From: Flavobacterium sp. IMCC34852
Lineage (GTDB): Bacteria > Bacteroidota > Bacteroidia > Flavobacteriales > Flavobacteriaceae
Length of the DNA: 64,000 nucleotides
Assembly: GCF_030643905.1 (NCBI RefSeq)
Contig: NZ_CP121446.1
Coordinates: 2,710,001 to 2,774,000, forward strand
Direction of reading: 5' to 3'
The translations under genes and the position numbers were made by a program. Below are positions 11,892-20,673 of this stretch, in pieces (the first letter of the stretch is position 1; every line of letters starts with the position of its first letter). The notes below the pieces were generated by a model. It was not told the origin of the DNA. It saw only the letters and a program-made list of their open reading frames with translations, and did no database searches.

Positions 11892-13573
11892 TGAGTGCAC
11901 CGAAAAACAATTTGAAAAATATTGCCATTACCCTTGTACTTGTAGTGGTTTTAAACTTTGCCGGTCATTTTGCCTACAAACGTTTTGACCTAACGGCTGA
12001 CAAACGCTATACGCTTTCTGAAACTTCTTTAAACATTGTTAGCGAAGTACAAGAACCGCTTTATATTGATGTTTTTTTAGAAGGAGAATTTCCGGGTGAA
12101 TTCAAAAAATTACAAACGGAAACCCAACAGTTACTGGAAGAATTCAAAGCCGAAAACCCGAATATCATCTTTCAATTTGTCAATCCGCTGGAAGACGAAG
12201 AACAAAGAGACGCCACAATCCAATCGTTCTTAGAAAGAGGTTTGACGCCGGTTAATGTAACCGTAAACGATAAAGGCCAACAAACCCAAGAAGTCGTTTT
12301 CCCATGGGCTGTAGCTACTTGCGGTGACAGAGTCGTAAAAGTGCCGTTGTTAAAAAATATGATGGGCGCTTCCACAGCCGAAAAAGTAGTGAGTTCGGTA
12401 CAACATTTAGAATATGCTTTCGCCAATGCCATCAATACTGTGGCTAAAGCCAAACAAAAGAAAGTGGTTATCCTAAACGGAAACGGTGAATTAGAAGACC
12501 GATACATAGCCAATTTTATCACCACCGTAAGAGACAATTATTACATCGGACCATTTACTTTGGATTCTGTAGCCAAAAGTCCGAATGAGACTTTAAAATA
12601 CCTTAACAAATACGATTTAGCCGTTATTGCCAAACCCACAGAAGCTTTCTCCGATGAAGAAAAACAAGTCTTAGACCAATTCATCATCAACGGTGGAAAA
12701 ACACTTTGGTTGGTCGACCAAGTCAATATGGAAATGGATAGTTTGTATAATGAAACCGGTTCCAACTTGGCTTTTCCGAGAGATTTAGGCTTGAACGATA
12801 TGTTCTTCAAATATGGCATCAGAATTCGTCCCGATTTGATTTTTGATTTGCAAAATACACCTATTGCTTTGGCCACCGGTGAGCAAGGAAGCGCCACGCA
12901 ATACACCCAATATCCTTGGTTTTATTCACCATTGATTTATCCAACGGCCAATCATCCGATAGTGAGTAATTTGGACGGTATTAAATTTGACTTTGCCAGT
13001 CCGATTGAGATTTTAGGCAATGATATTAAGAAAACGGTTTTATTACAATCCTCGCAAGTTTCCAGGTTAGTAGGTACGCCGGCGCAAGTGAGTTTAGAAG
13101 TAGTGTCGCTTCGTCCGGAACAAAAAGAATTTGCCGGAAAAGGCAATTATCCTGTCGCGGTTTTGTTGGAAGGCCAATTCCATTCGATGTATGAAAACCG
13201 GGTTTTGCCTTTTAAAGATGCGACTTTTAAAAATTTGGGCAAAGCCAATAAAATGATAGTGGTTTCAGACGGCGACATCATCAAAAATCAGTTTGATAAA
13301 AACGGAGTACCGCTCGAATTGGGTTATGACAAATGGACCAATAACTTGTATGCCAACAAAGAGTTTATGATGAATTGTGTCAATTATTTGTTAGATGACA
13401 ACGGACTTATTAACATTCGAAGCAAAGAAGTTGATTTACCGATGTTGGACAAACAAAAAGTCTATGACAATTACACCAATTCGCAAGTCGTAACTGTAGC
13501 AGTTCCAATAGTAATCTTGTTGTTATTTGGTGTAGCCTTTACCCTTTTGCGCAAGCGAAAATACAGCAAGTAA
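11891..13573 (+). CDS. gldG: Gliding motility ABC transporter substrate-binding protein GldG
   Basis: 560 residues. An N-terminal membrane anchor (about 10-28), then the RFDLTADKRYTLSE segment typical of GldG-like (IFT-like) proteins, a large periplasmic region, and a C-terminal membrane helix (about 530-550) followed by RKRKYSK. The ATG overlaps the gldF stop by one base, so the two are translationally coupled. Core gliding gene of Bacteroidota. Confidence 0.93.
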   Translation: MSAPKNNLKNIAITLVLVVVLNFAGHFAYKRFDLTADKRYTLSETSLNIVSEVQEPLYIDVFLEGEFPGEFKKLQTETQQLLEEFKAENPNIIFQFVNPLEDEEQRDATIQSFLERGLTPVNVTVNDKGQQTQEVVFPWAVATCGDRVVKVPLLKNMMGASTAEKVVSSVQHLEYAFANAINTVAKAKQKKVVILNGNGELEDRYIANFITTVRDNYYIGPFTLDSVAKSPNETLKYLNKYDLAVIAKPTEAFSDEEKQVLDQFIINGGKTLWLVDQVNMEMDSLYNETGSNLAFPRDLGLNDMFFKYGIRIRPDLIFDLQNTPIALATGEQGSATQYTQYPWFYSPLIYPTANHPIVSNLDGIKFDFASPIEILGNDIKKTVLLQSSQVSRLVGTPAQVSLEVVSLRPEQKEFAGKGNYPVAVLLEGQFHSMYENRVLPFKDATFKNLGKANKMIVVSDGDIIKNQFDKNGVPLELGYDKWTNNLYANKEFMMNCVNYLLDDNGLINIRSKEVDLPMLDKQKVYDNYTNSQVVTVAVPIVILLLFGVAFTLLRKRKYSK

Positions 13574-13589
13574 TGTTAATAAAAAACTT

Positions 13590-13619
13590 TTTGAAATCTG
13601 TTACTTTAAGATATATTTG
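13590..13619 (+). promoter_or_regulatory. dnaN promoter
   Basis: TTTG (13590-13593), an 18-nt spacer, then TATATTTG (13612-13619), a full match to the Bacteroidota promoter consensus. It lies 16 nt upstream of the dnaN ATG. Confidence 0.75.
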
Positions 13620-13635
13620 TAAAAAATAAAACGAA

Positions 13636-14754
13636 ATGAAGTTCATAGTATCGAGTTCATACTTATTAAAACAACTACAAGTTTTAGGTAGCGTTATCAA
13701 CAGTAGCAATACCTTGCCTATTTTAGATAATTTCCTATTCGAATTAGACAATAAAACCTTAACTGTTTCGGCTTCTGATTTAGAGACAACCATGTCGGCT
13801 ACTTTAGAAATCGATTCAACCAGCAAAGGCAGTGTGGCGGTTCCGGCGAAATTGTTATTAGACATTCTGAAAACATTTCCTGAGCAACCATTGACTTTTA
13901 CGGTAGAAGAAAACAGCACGATTGAAATCAGTTCCAACTCCGGAAAATACGCCATTGCTTATGCTCCGGGAGAAGAATTTCCAAAATCGGTGAGCTTAGA
14001 CAATCCGTCTTCAACCGTAGTTCCTTCAGAAGTATTGGCAACCGCTATCAGCAAAACCATTTTCGCTGCCGGAAATGACGATTTACGTCCGGTAATGAGC
14101 GGAGTGTTTTTCCAATTTTCTCCGGAAGGTTTGATTTTCGTGGCCACTGATGCTCATAAATTAGTGAAGTACGCCAGAACTGACGTAAAAGCGTCGCAAG
14201 TAGCGGATTTCATTATGCCCAAAAAACCTTTGAACATTTTAAAAGGTATTTTAGGAACCTCAGAATCTGATGTAACGATTGAATATAATGATTCTAACGC
14301 GACTTTCTCTTTCGACAGTTACGTGTTGACTTGTCGCTTAATTGATGGAAAATACCCGAATTATGAAGCGGTAATTCCGAAAGAGAATCCGAACAAATTG
14401 ATGATTAACCGTGTTCTTTTATTGAACTCCGTGCGTCGTGTTGCGATTTTCTCTAACAAAACTACACACCAAATTCGTTTAAAAATTGCCGGTGCCGAAT
14501 TGAATATTTCTGCCGAAGATATTGATTACTCTAACAAAGCAGAAGAGCGTTTGACTTGTGATTACCAAGGTGATGACATGCAAATTGGGTTCAACTCCAG
14601 ATTCTTATCTGAAATGTTGACCAACTTACAATCGGACGAAATCATGTTGGAAATGTCAATGCCAAACCGCGCCGGAATCTTAACGCCTATTGATGGTTTA
14701 GATGAAGGCGAAACCGTAACCATGTTGGTTATGCCGGTAATGTTGAATAACTAA
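13636..14754 (+). CDS. dnaN: DNA polymerase III sliding clamp (beta subunit)
   Basis: 372 residues, the usual beta-clamp length, made of three repeated clamp domains. Recognisable segments are MKFIVSSSYLLKQLQ, NTLPILDNFLFEL, NDDLRPVMSGVFF, ATDAHKLVKY, and the C-terminal MLVMPVML. The clamp tethers polymerase III to DNA. It has its own consensus promoter and a strong terminator. dnaA and recF are not adjacent here, as is common in Bacteroidota. Confidence 0.97.
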   Translation: MKFIVSSSYLLKQLQVLGSVINSSNTLPILDNFLFELDNKTLTVSASDLETTMSATLEIDSTSKGSVAVPAKLLLDILKTFPEQPLTFTVEENSTIEISSNSGKYAIAYAPGEEFPKSVSLDNPSSTVVPSEVLATAISKTIFAAGNDDLRPVMSGVFFQFSPEGLIFVATDAHKLVKYARTDVKASQVADFIMPKKPLNILKGILGTSESDVTIEYNDSNATFSFDSYVLTCRLIDGKYPNYEAVIPKENPNKLMINRVLLLNSVRRVAIFSNKTTHQIRLKIAGAELNISAEDIDYSNKAEERLTCDYQGDDMQIGFNSRFLSEMLTNLQSDEIMLEMSMPNRAGILTPIDGLDEGETVTMLVMPVMLNN

Positions 14755-14776
14755 TATAAACTAACCTTTATACCTT

Positions 14777-14808
14777 AAAGCGTCTCAATTTAAACTGAGG
14801 CGTTTTTT
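14777..14808. terminator. Bidirectional terminator between dnaN and the stress protein gene
   Basis: AAAGCGTCTCA and TGAGGCGTTTTTTTT form a stem of about 11 bp with an 8-nt loop and a T8 tail, directly between two convergent genes. Confidence 0.88.
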
Positions 14809-15642
14809 TTATTCGTGAAAAGCCAAAATCGGCGTTTGTAAATGATAAGATAATTTTTGAGTAGTCGTAGTAGTAAATAACTCTATAAAGAAATTGCGCT
14901 TGTAAGTCAGCATGGCCAACATATCGACTTCTTGGCTAACTAAAAAATCTTCAATCGTTTCTTTTACATCTGCATTTGGAATAATGAAAAATTGAAGATT
15001 CTCTTCATCTTCAAAATGAGATTGCCAACGGCGAATGGTATCATCCGTAACATCAGAATCAGGGGTTTTAACATACAAACATTTGACTTTGGCATGGAAT
15101 CGTTTGGCATAGAAGAGTACTTTGATTAAAGCTTCTATGTCTTTTTTACGGAATCGGGTGGTAAAGGCTATGGTGTCAATTTTTTGAAATTGGACACCAG
15201 CCGGAACACTCAAAACCGGAACTGATACATTGGCAATTACCGAACCTGTATTGGTACCGATAAAACTATACCACCAACCTTCGGCACCATTGGTACCCAT
15301 AACTACCAAATCGATGTTTTCCTGAGCAATGACTTTCTTGATGGCGACCAACAAATCACCATCCATCATGATGTGACTCATTTGGATGTGATTGAGATTT
15401 CGCGATTCGGCTATAGCGTGTAACTTGGGCAATCTTTCTTTAAAGTGCTCCAAATTGGCCAATTCAATAGTATCGTATATCGTAGCATAATTAATCGGCA
15501 TCGCCTGACTGTCGACAACCGGAATTTCAAAAGTATGCAACAAAACCAACTCCGCTTTCAATCGTTTGGCCATTTCCAAAGCATACACAAAAGCGTTATC
15601 CGAAGTTTCGGAAAAATCAACGGGAACTAATATTTTTTTCAT
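14809..15642 (-). CDS. Universal stress protein (tandem UspA domains)
   Basis: 277 residues comprising two Usp folds. Domain 1 (about 1-145) begins MKKILVPVDFSETSDNAF and carries the nucleotide-binding signature VVMGTNGAEGWWYSFIGTNT, close to GxxG(9)G(S/T). Domain 2 (about 150-277) is less canonical and ends in LSYHLQTPILAFHE. Tandem Usp proteins are common in Bacteroidota. Cytoplasmic; the ligand is probably ATP, inferred from domain 1. Confidence 0.9.
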   Translation of the reverse strand: MKKILVPVDFSETSDNAFVYALEMAKRLKAELVLLHTFEIPVVDSQAMPINYATIYDTIELANLEHFKERLPKLHAIAESRNLNHIQMSHIMMDGDLLVAIKKVIAQENIDLVVMGTNGAEGWWYSFIGTNTGSVIANVSVPVLSVPAGVQFQKIDTIAFTTRFRKKDIEALIKVLFYAKRFHAKVKCLYVKTPDSDVTDDTIRRWQSHFEDEENLQFFIIPNADVKETIEDFLVSQEVDMLAMLTYKRNFFIELFTTTTTQKLSYHLQTPILAFHE

Positions 15643-15756
15643 ACCTAAAGATTTTTATTTAACCAAAGATATAACCATAATCTCACCATAAAAATGACAA
15701 TTATCAGTCCTAAAAATACTGTCTCAGGCTTTTAAAATATACTTGAGAAGTTTTCT

Positions 15757-15764
15757 TAACTTTG
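15757..15764 (+). promoter_or_regulatory. mnmE promoter -7 element
   Basis: TAACTTTG matches TAnnTTTG and lies 17 nt before the ATG at 15782. It argues for that start, since an in-frame ATG at 15743 would lie upstream of it. Confidence 0.6.
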
Positions 15765-15781
15765 CCCAAAAAATTAAAACG

Positions 15782-17191
15782 ATGATTTCTCAGGAAACTA
15801 TAGTAGCTTTAGCGTCACCTTCGGGCGCCGGTGCGATTGCTGTGATTCGAATTTCAGGCAAAAACGCTATTGCCATTGCGGAGCAAGTATTCCAATCGAT
15901 TTCCGGGAAAGCCATCAGCCAACAAAAAACACATACCATACATCTTGGGCATATTGTGGATGAAGGAAAAGTGTACGACCAGGTTTTGCTTTCCATTTTT
16001 AAAAATCCGCATTCTTATACCGGAGAAGATGTGATTGAAATATCCTGTCATGGATCAACTTATATCCAACAACAAATTATCCAATTATTGTTGCGAAAAG
16101 GTTGCAAAATGGCTCAAGCAGGAGAATTCACCTTACGCGCTTTTTTAAACGGCAAACTCGATTTATCGCAAGCCGAAGCCGTCGCCGATTTGATTTCGTC
16201 AGACAATGAAGCCAGTCATCAAATTGCTATGCAGCAAATGCGCGGTGGTTTTAGTAATGAAATTGCGAAACTGCGTGAAGAGTTGTTGAATTTTGCTTCG
16301 CTAATTGAACTCGAATTGGACTTTGCTGAAGAAGATGTAGAATTTGCCGACCGAACCCAATTTAAAGAATTACTCAACCGAATTGAATTTGTTTTAAAAA
16401 GACTAATCGATTCCTTTGCCGTGGGTAACGTCATCAAAAACGGGATTCCTGTAGCGATTGTAGGTGAACCCAATGTGGGAAAATCGACTTTACTCAACGC
16501 TTTATTAAACGAAGAACGCGCCATTGTTTCCGACATAGCCGGAACAACTCGTGACACTATCGAAGATGAATTGGTTATTGAAGGAATCGGATTCAGATTT
16601 ATAGATACCGCAGGAATTCGCGAGACTAAAGATCTGGTAGAAAGCATCGGTATCAAAAAAACTTTTGAGAAAATTGAGCAAGCGCAGGTGGTTTTGCTAT
16701 TAGTTGACGGTTCTCGGTTATCAGTTGAGAGTTTGACAAACGTAAAAATTGAAATCGAAAAAATTCGAAATCAGTTTCCCTTAAAACCAATTGTAATCAT
16801 CATCAATAAAAAAGATTTGATTGCTCCAGAAATGCTTTCAACCATAAACAACCAACTGACAACAGACAACGGACAACCGACAACCATTTATATTTCCGCC
16901 AAAAACAAAGAAGGTATAGACGAATTAAAAAAGCAACTCCTGTCATTTGTAAACACTGGCGCTTTACGCAATAATGAAACCATAGTGACCAACACCCGTC
17001 ATTATGATTCGCTGTTAAAAGCTTTGGAAGAAATTCAGAAAGTACGTTTTGGGATGGATACCAATTTATCCTCCGACTTAATGGCAATCGACATTAAACA
17101 AGCGTTATATTACTTTGGCGAAATCACAGGCGAAGTAACCAATGATGAACTTTTGGGTAATATTTTTGCCAATTTCTGTATCGGAAAGTAA
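15782..17191 (+). CDS. mnmE: tRNA uridine-5-carboxymethylaminomethyl GTPase MnmE (TrmE)
   Basis: 469 residues. With MnmG it installs the cmnm5 group on U34 of certain tRNAs. The N-terminal formyl-THF-binding domain starts TIVALASPSGAGAIAVIRISG; the G domain has GEPNVGKS (G1, from residue 228), the G2 GTTRDT, DTAG (G3) and NKKD (G4); the protein ends in the invariant CIGK. The last 15 nt of the gene (17177-17191) are the left attachment site of the genomic island, which restores the complete C-terminus. Confidence 0.97.
   Translation: MISQETIVALASPSGAGAIAVIRISGKNAIAIAEQVFQSISGKAISQQKTHTIHLGHIVDEGKVYDQVLLSIFKNPHSYTGEDVIEISCHGSTYIQQQIIQLLLRKGCKMAQAGEFTLRAFLNGKLDLSQAEAVADLISSDNEASHQIAMQQMRGGFSNEIAKLREELLNFASLIELELDFAEEDVEFADRTQFKELLNRIEFVLKRLIDSFAVGNVIKNGIPVAIVGEPNVGKSTLLNALLNEERAIVSDIAGTTRDTIEDELVIEGIGFRFIDTAGIRETKDLVESIGIKKTFEKIEQAQVVLLLVDGSRLSVESLTNVKIEIEKIRNQFPLKPIVIIINKKDLIAPEMLSTINNQLTTDNGQPTTIYISAKNKEGIDELKKQLLSFVNTGALRNNETIVTNTRHYDSLLKALEEIQKVRFGMDTNLSSDLMAIDIKQALYYFGEITGEVTNDELLGNIFANFCIGK
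17177..17191 (+). repeat. attL: 3' end of mnmE
   Basis: TGTATCGGAAAGTAA encodes the last residues of MnmE plus the stop. It recurs as TGTATCGGGAAATAA at 48314-48328 in the same orientation (13/15). The 3' end of trmE/mnmE is a known target of integrative elements such as SGI1. Confidence 0.85.
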
Positions 17192-17255
17192 TAATCATTC
17201 TTTTATTTGTTAACTACCTATTTTTGTTGACTTTATAACAAATATTCTTCTTTTA

Positions 17256-17330
17256 TTTGTTGCCCAATAACCTTTTATTCGTTATATTTGTTGTTCTATT
17301 GTTGCCCAATGATAGATTTTGTTGCCCAAA
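17256..17330 (+). repeat. Three TTGTTGCCCAA motifs next to attL (candidate arm sites)
   Basis: TTGTTGCCCAAT/A occurs at 17257-17268, 17299-17310 and 17319-17330, all in one orientation. A fourth copy lies at 48264-48275, inside the other island end. Spacing and location resemble arm-type binding sites of a tyrosine recombinase. The stretch 17341-17400 also holds repeated GCTACA and GCAACA hexamers ahead of the HTH gene. Function is inferred. Confidence 0.6.
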
Positions 17331-17409
17331 TTCAAAGGCAACAAACTTGGCGAAATGATGCTACATATTGCTACACTTCGCTACATTATGCAACACAACG
17401 CAACATATT

Positions 17410-17781
17410 ATGAGTAGCAATATGGCAATTCCGAAAACCTGTTCTTATTGTGGTAAGGCTTTTATAGCTAAAACCACTTTAACCAGATATTGTGGCCATA
17501 CTTGTAATTCCAGACACTACAAGCAAAAAGTAAAGGAAGACAAAATTCAAATCTCATTAATCAAGCAACAGCAAACAATGCAAAGTTTGCCAACCTTGCA
17601 AACTGCAAACTCCAACTCTCTCACATCTAAAAACTTTTTATCCGTTCAAGATGCAGCAGAACTAATTGGAGTAAGTCGATGGACAATCAATAGAATGATA
17701 AAACGTGGAGAACTACAAATTCACAAGTTTGGCAGAAAGAAAATAATTCAACGCACACAGATAGATAAACTTTTTAATTGA
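17410..17781 (+). CDS. Zinc-finger/HTH DNA-binding protein (excisionase-like)
   Basis: About 123 residues from the ATG at 17410; the next ATG (17422) is also possible. The N-terminus has a CSYCGKAF...RYCGHTCNSRHYKQK zinc-ribbon-like Cys cluster. The C-terminal half is an excisionase-type helix-turn-helix (LSVQDAAELIGVSRWTINRMIKRGELQIHKFGRKK). It ends 7 nt before the integrase, so it is probably a recombination directionality factor or regulator of the integrase. The role is inferred from position and fold. Confidence 0.8.
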   Translation: MSSNMAIPKTCSYCGKAFIAKTTLTRYCGHTCNSRHYKQKVKEDKIQISLIKQQQTMQSLPTLQTANSNSLTSKNFLSVQDAAELIGVSRWTINRMIKRGELQIHKFGRKKIIQRTQIDKLFN

Positions 17782-17788
17782 TGGTATT

Positions 17789-18895
17789 ATGAAAGTTACA
17801 TTAAGACAAAGAAAGAAAGCAAACAAAATAAGCTTGTATCTTGATTACTATAAAAATGGTAAACGAGAATATGAATATTTAGGTTTATACCTCATCCCAG
17901 AACCCGAAAAAGGAAAGCTCACACAAGCGCAAAAAGACGAAAACAAAAAAATCCTTTCGTTAGCGGAAAGTGTTCGTTCTAAAAGACATTTAGAAATCCA
18001 AAACGGAATGTATGGATTCAATGACCAGGAGAAGTTAAAAGGCTTCTTCATTATCTATATGGAAACACTTGCCGAAATGAGAATGGAAAGCAAAGGCAAT
18101 TATGACAACTGGGATAGTACTATCAAGCATTTAAGAAAGTTTTGTCCTAAAGATATTTCCTTCGGGCAATTGGATAGGAAATTTGTGGAGGGTTTCAAAG
18201 ACTACTTAACCAAAACAGCAAAGACACCAAGCAATAAAAACCTTTCTGATAATTCGGCACACTCTTATTTCAACAAATTCAGAGCAGCTTTAAAACAAGC
18301 CGTTAAAGATGGAATTATCCGTTCCAATCCTGCCGAGCAAGTAGACTGTTTACCACAAGGCGACAGCGAAAGAGAGTTTCTAACATTAGAAGAATTACAA
18401 AGCATACTCAAACACGAATGTGAAATTCCAATCCTAAAAACAGCCTTTATATTCAGTTGCCTAACAGGTTTGCGATGGTCAGATATAAACAAGCTAGTTT
18501 GGTCAGAAGTGCAGCACTCAAATGATTACGGTTGGTACATTCGTTTCAGACAAAAGAAAACCAAAGGAGCGGAAACATTACCAATGTCAGACCAAGCTCG
18601 TGATTTATTAAAAGAAGTCGGAGAACCAGAAGAAAGAGTTTTCAAAGGATTAAAATACAGTGCGTGGCACAATCTAAAATTACAACAATGGGTTATGAAA
18701 GCCGGGATAAGTAAAACAATTACGTTTCATTGTGCGCGTCACACTTATGCAACTTTGCAACTCACGTTAGGAACTGATATATTTACGGTATCAAAATTAT
18801 TAGGTCATAAAGACATCAGAACTACTCAAGTATATGCCAAAATAATTGACGAAAAGAAAATGGAAGCAGCTAACAGAATTAAACTCGATTTTTGA
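17789..18895 (+). CDS. int: Tyrosine recombinase (island integrase)
   Basis: 368 residues with an N-terminal Arm-DNA-binding portion, a SAM-like core-binding domain (about 95-190), and a catalytic domain. All main catalytic residues are visible: Arg229 (TGLRWSD), His314 and Arg317 (HCARHT), His340 (LGHKD) and nucleophile Tyr349 (QVYAKI). It lies about 0.6 kb inside the left end of the island, the usual place for an integrase acting at mnmE. No frameshift is present, so it is likely active. Confidence 0.95.
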   Translation: MKVTLRQRKKANKISLYLDYYKNGKREYEYLGLYLIPEPEKGKLTQAQKDENKKILSLAESVRSKRHLEIQNGMYGFNDQEKLKGFFIIYMETLAEMRMESKGNYDNWDSTIKHLRKFCPKDISFGQLDRKFVEGFKDYLTKTAKTPSNKNLSDNSAHSYFNKFRAALKQAVKDGIIRSNPAEQVDCLPQGDSEREFLTLEELQSILKHECEIPILKTAFIFSCLTGLRWSDINKLVWSEVQHSNDYGWYIRFRQKKTKGAETLPMSDQARDLLKEVGEPEERVFKGLKYSAWHNLKLQQWVMKAGISKTITFHCARHTYATLQLTLGTDIFTVSKLLGHKDIRTTQVYAKIIDEKKMEAANRIKLDF

Positions 18896-18896
18896 T

Positions 18897-19967
18897 ATGG
18901 AACTAACTATTTTTAAAAGCATTGTTTACGGTGAATTAAAACCCTGGGCAAGCAACGCTATAAATGATAAATTTTACAGACAAAATCTATCAACAAACTT
19001 TATCAAGCCTACACCAACTATAAACGAGTACTACAAAGCATTAAAAGAGCTTCACAAGGACAAACCCAACTTATTCAAAGAAGATGGGTTAGAAATCTAT
19101 ATGGCGCAACCAAACACAGATATAAGTCACGAAATACTACATCCATTAGTAGAAGTAACTTTGGCAGAACCGATAACAACAACACAAAAGTTTTATCATT
19201 TTCTTATATTCAACGAAGCAGCACGATTGACTGATAGAGTTTTTAAGTCTATGAACAAAGACATTGACGAAATTCAAAAAAAAGAGATCATACAAAACGT
19301 TGTAAAGTCGTGTAAAGATATTTTGTTTTGTATTGGAACAGACCAAGAAAACTTTCCAAAAACAGAATTAACCGCTTATGTAATACCTCAACTTATTACT
19401 AACGTAATCCGTTTTTTAATAGAAACAGAAAAATTATATCCGCAATATTTGGCAGACATACCATCAACCAAAAATGAACTATTTGGAGAATTACTAAAAC
19501 AACCAATTCCAGAAATCAATATTGAAAAAACAACTCCTGAATTTCAAACGGTTCACAATATTCTTTTAGGTATTGACAATTATAAATTTGAAAAAAGTAA
19601 TCGTTTTTCTTTTGGTTTTAATGGCAAAACTGACAACTTAAAATCGGTAATATTTTTATTAAATCGTGATATTGAGTTACTAAACGAAGACAAAACTACA
19701 GTAGACGATTTAGTTAGTGTTTTAACAAGTAGAGATTTGAAGATTGGTGCTGCACAAATATTTATAGGATGTGAAACTTTAGAGTTTTCCTATATCGTTA
19801 AAAAACTTGAACTTTCATTTTCAAATTTTAATCCAACATCAATTGACAGTTCAAACTTGTTTTATTCCAAAAAAGGAAATGCAATCAAAAAAGGAAGTTT
19901 ATACAATGCCAACCAAAGAGAACCTTATAAAAAAGCAGAAATAGACAACATATTTAATCATCTGTAA
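18897..19967 (+). CDS. Island protein of unknown function
   Basis: 356 residues from the ATG at 18897, one base after the integrase stop, so probably cotranscribed. Soluble, Lys/Asn-rich, without signal peptide or membrane segment. A central helical block (FYHFLIFNEAARLTDRVF, then KEIIQNVVKSCKDI) and a C-terminal part (FYSKKGNAIKKGSLYNANQ) look structured. I considered RteC but do not see its motifs. A role in element maintenance is only suggested by position. The 121 nt that follow hold no gene. Confidence 0.7.
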   Translation: MELTIFKSIVYGELKPWASNAINDKFYRQNLSTNFIKPTPTINEYYKALKELHKDKPNLFKEDGLEIYMAQPNTDISHEILHPLVEVTLAEPITTTQKFYHFLIFNEAARLTDRVFKSMNKDIDEIQKKEIIQNVVKSCKDILFCIGTDQENFPKTELTAYVIPQLITNVIRFLIETEKLYPQYLADIPSTKNELFGELLKQPIPEINIEKTTPEFQTVHNILLGIDNYKFEKSNRFSFGFNGKTDNLKSVIFLLNRDIELLNEDKTTVDDLVSVLTSRDLKIGAAQIFIGCETLEFSYIVKKLELSFSNFNPTSIDSSNLFYSKKGNAIKKGSLYNANQREPYKKAEIDNIFNHL

Positions 19968-20088
19968 ATAAAAACAGTTAGTTGTGTTAGATATATGAGT
20001 TAGATATAATTATCTAATTAATTACCAGTGTGTTACAAAATAATTTAGCCGTCAGAAATGATTGTTAAACCATTAAAAACGTAACGCA

Positions 20089-20391
20089 ATGAGTAACGAA
20101 ATTTTAATTTTAGAAAAGCTCGAAAAACTAGAGCAAAGAATTGGAGAACAAAATCTCCTAATGAAAGAAGTTCTAAACTTCAACGATGCCTGCAACTATT
20201 TAGACATAAGCGCATCACACCTCTACAAATTGACCAGTCAGAAATCAATTCCACATTTCTGTCCTCAAGGTAAAAAACTCTATTTCAATCGCGCCGAATT
20301 AGACGAATGGCTGCAACGCAATCGTCAAACATCAACCGATGAAATCGAGACAATGGCAGCCAACTATTTACTAACTCACAAAAGAAAGTAA
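20089..20391 (+). CDS. Small helix-turn-helix protein (excisionase/MerR-like), first copy
   Basis: 100 residues. An N-terminal coiled-coil stretch (ILILEKLEKLEQRIGEQN) is followed by a winged HTH of the excisionase type (LNFNDACNYLDISASHLYKLTS...GKKLYFNRAELDEWL). Such pairs precede primase genes in many Bacteroidota elements. It is 3 nt from the next HTH gene. Confidence 0.83.
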   Translation: MSNEILILEKLEKLEQRIGEQNLLMKEVLNFNDACNYLDISASHLYKLTSQKSIPHFCPQGKKLYFNRAELDEWLQRNRQTSTDEIETMAANYLLTHKRK

Positions 20392-20394
20392 GCG

Positions 20395-20673
20395 ATGCCA
20401 TTCTACGAACCTTCAGAAAAAATGTTCCAAGAAATCCAAGAACATTTAAAAGAGATTACTGTTATTCTTAAAGAAAAACAGCAAATGAACCCAGACGACT
20501 TATTCTGCGACAATCAAGAGTTTATGAAAATTATGAACATAAGCAAACGATTAGCGCAAAGTTGGAGAGACAGCGGATTTATCGGCTATTGTCAGTTAGG
20601 TAACAAAATCTATTACCGCCTAAAAGACATTCAAAACCTACTTAACGAAAACTATAAACCGAAGAAAAAATGA
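20395..20673 (+). CDS. Small helix-turn-helix protein, second copy
   Basis: 92 residues. A helical N-terminus, then an HTH of the same type (FCDNQEFMKIMNISKRLAQSWRDSGFIGYCQLGNKIYYRLKDIQNLL). The stop overlaps the start of the primase-like gene by 4 nt, indicating translational coupling. Likely a replication or regulatory DNA-binding protein of the element. Confidence 0.83.
   Translation: MPFYEPSEKMFQEIQEHLKEITVILKEKQQMNPDDLFCDNQEFMKIMNISKRLAQSWRDSGFIGYCQLGNKIYYRLKDIQNLLNENYKPKKK

Noticed and set aside
13539..13955. Minus-strand open frame over the start of dnaN
   Set aside because: It is antisense to a clear dnaN coding region and its promoter, without recognisable features.
18897..19967. 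RteC-type tetracycline-element regulator
   Set aside because: Its place in a Bacteroidota element suggested RteC, but the expected motifs are not visible, so it is left unassigned.
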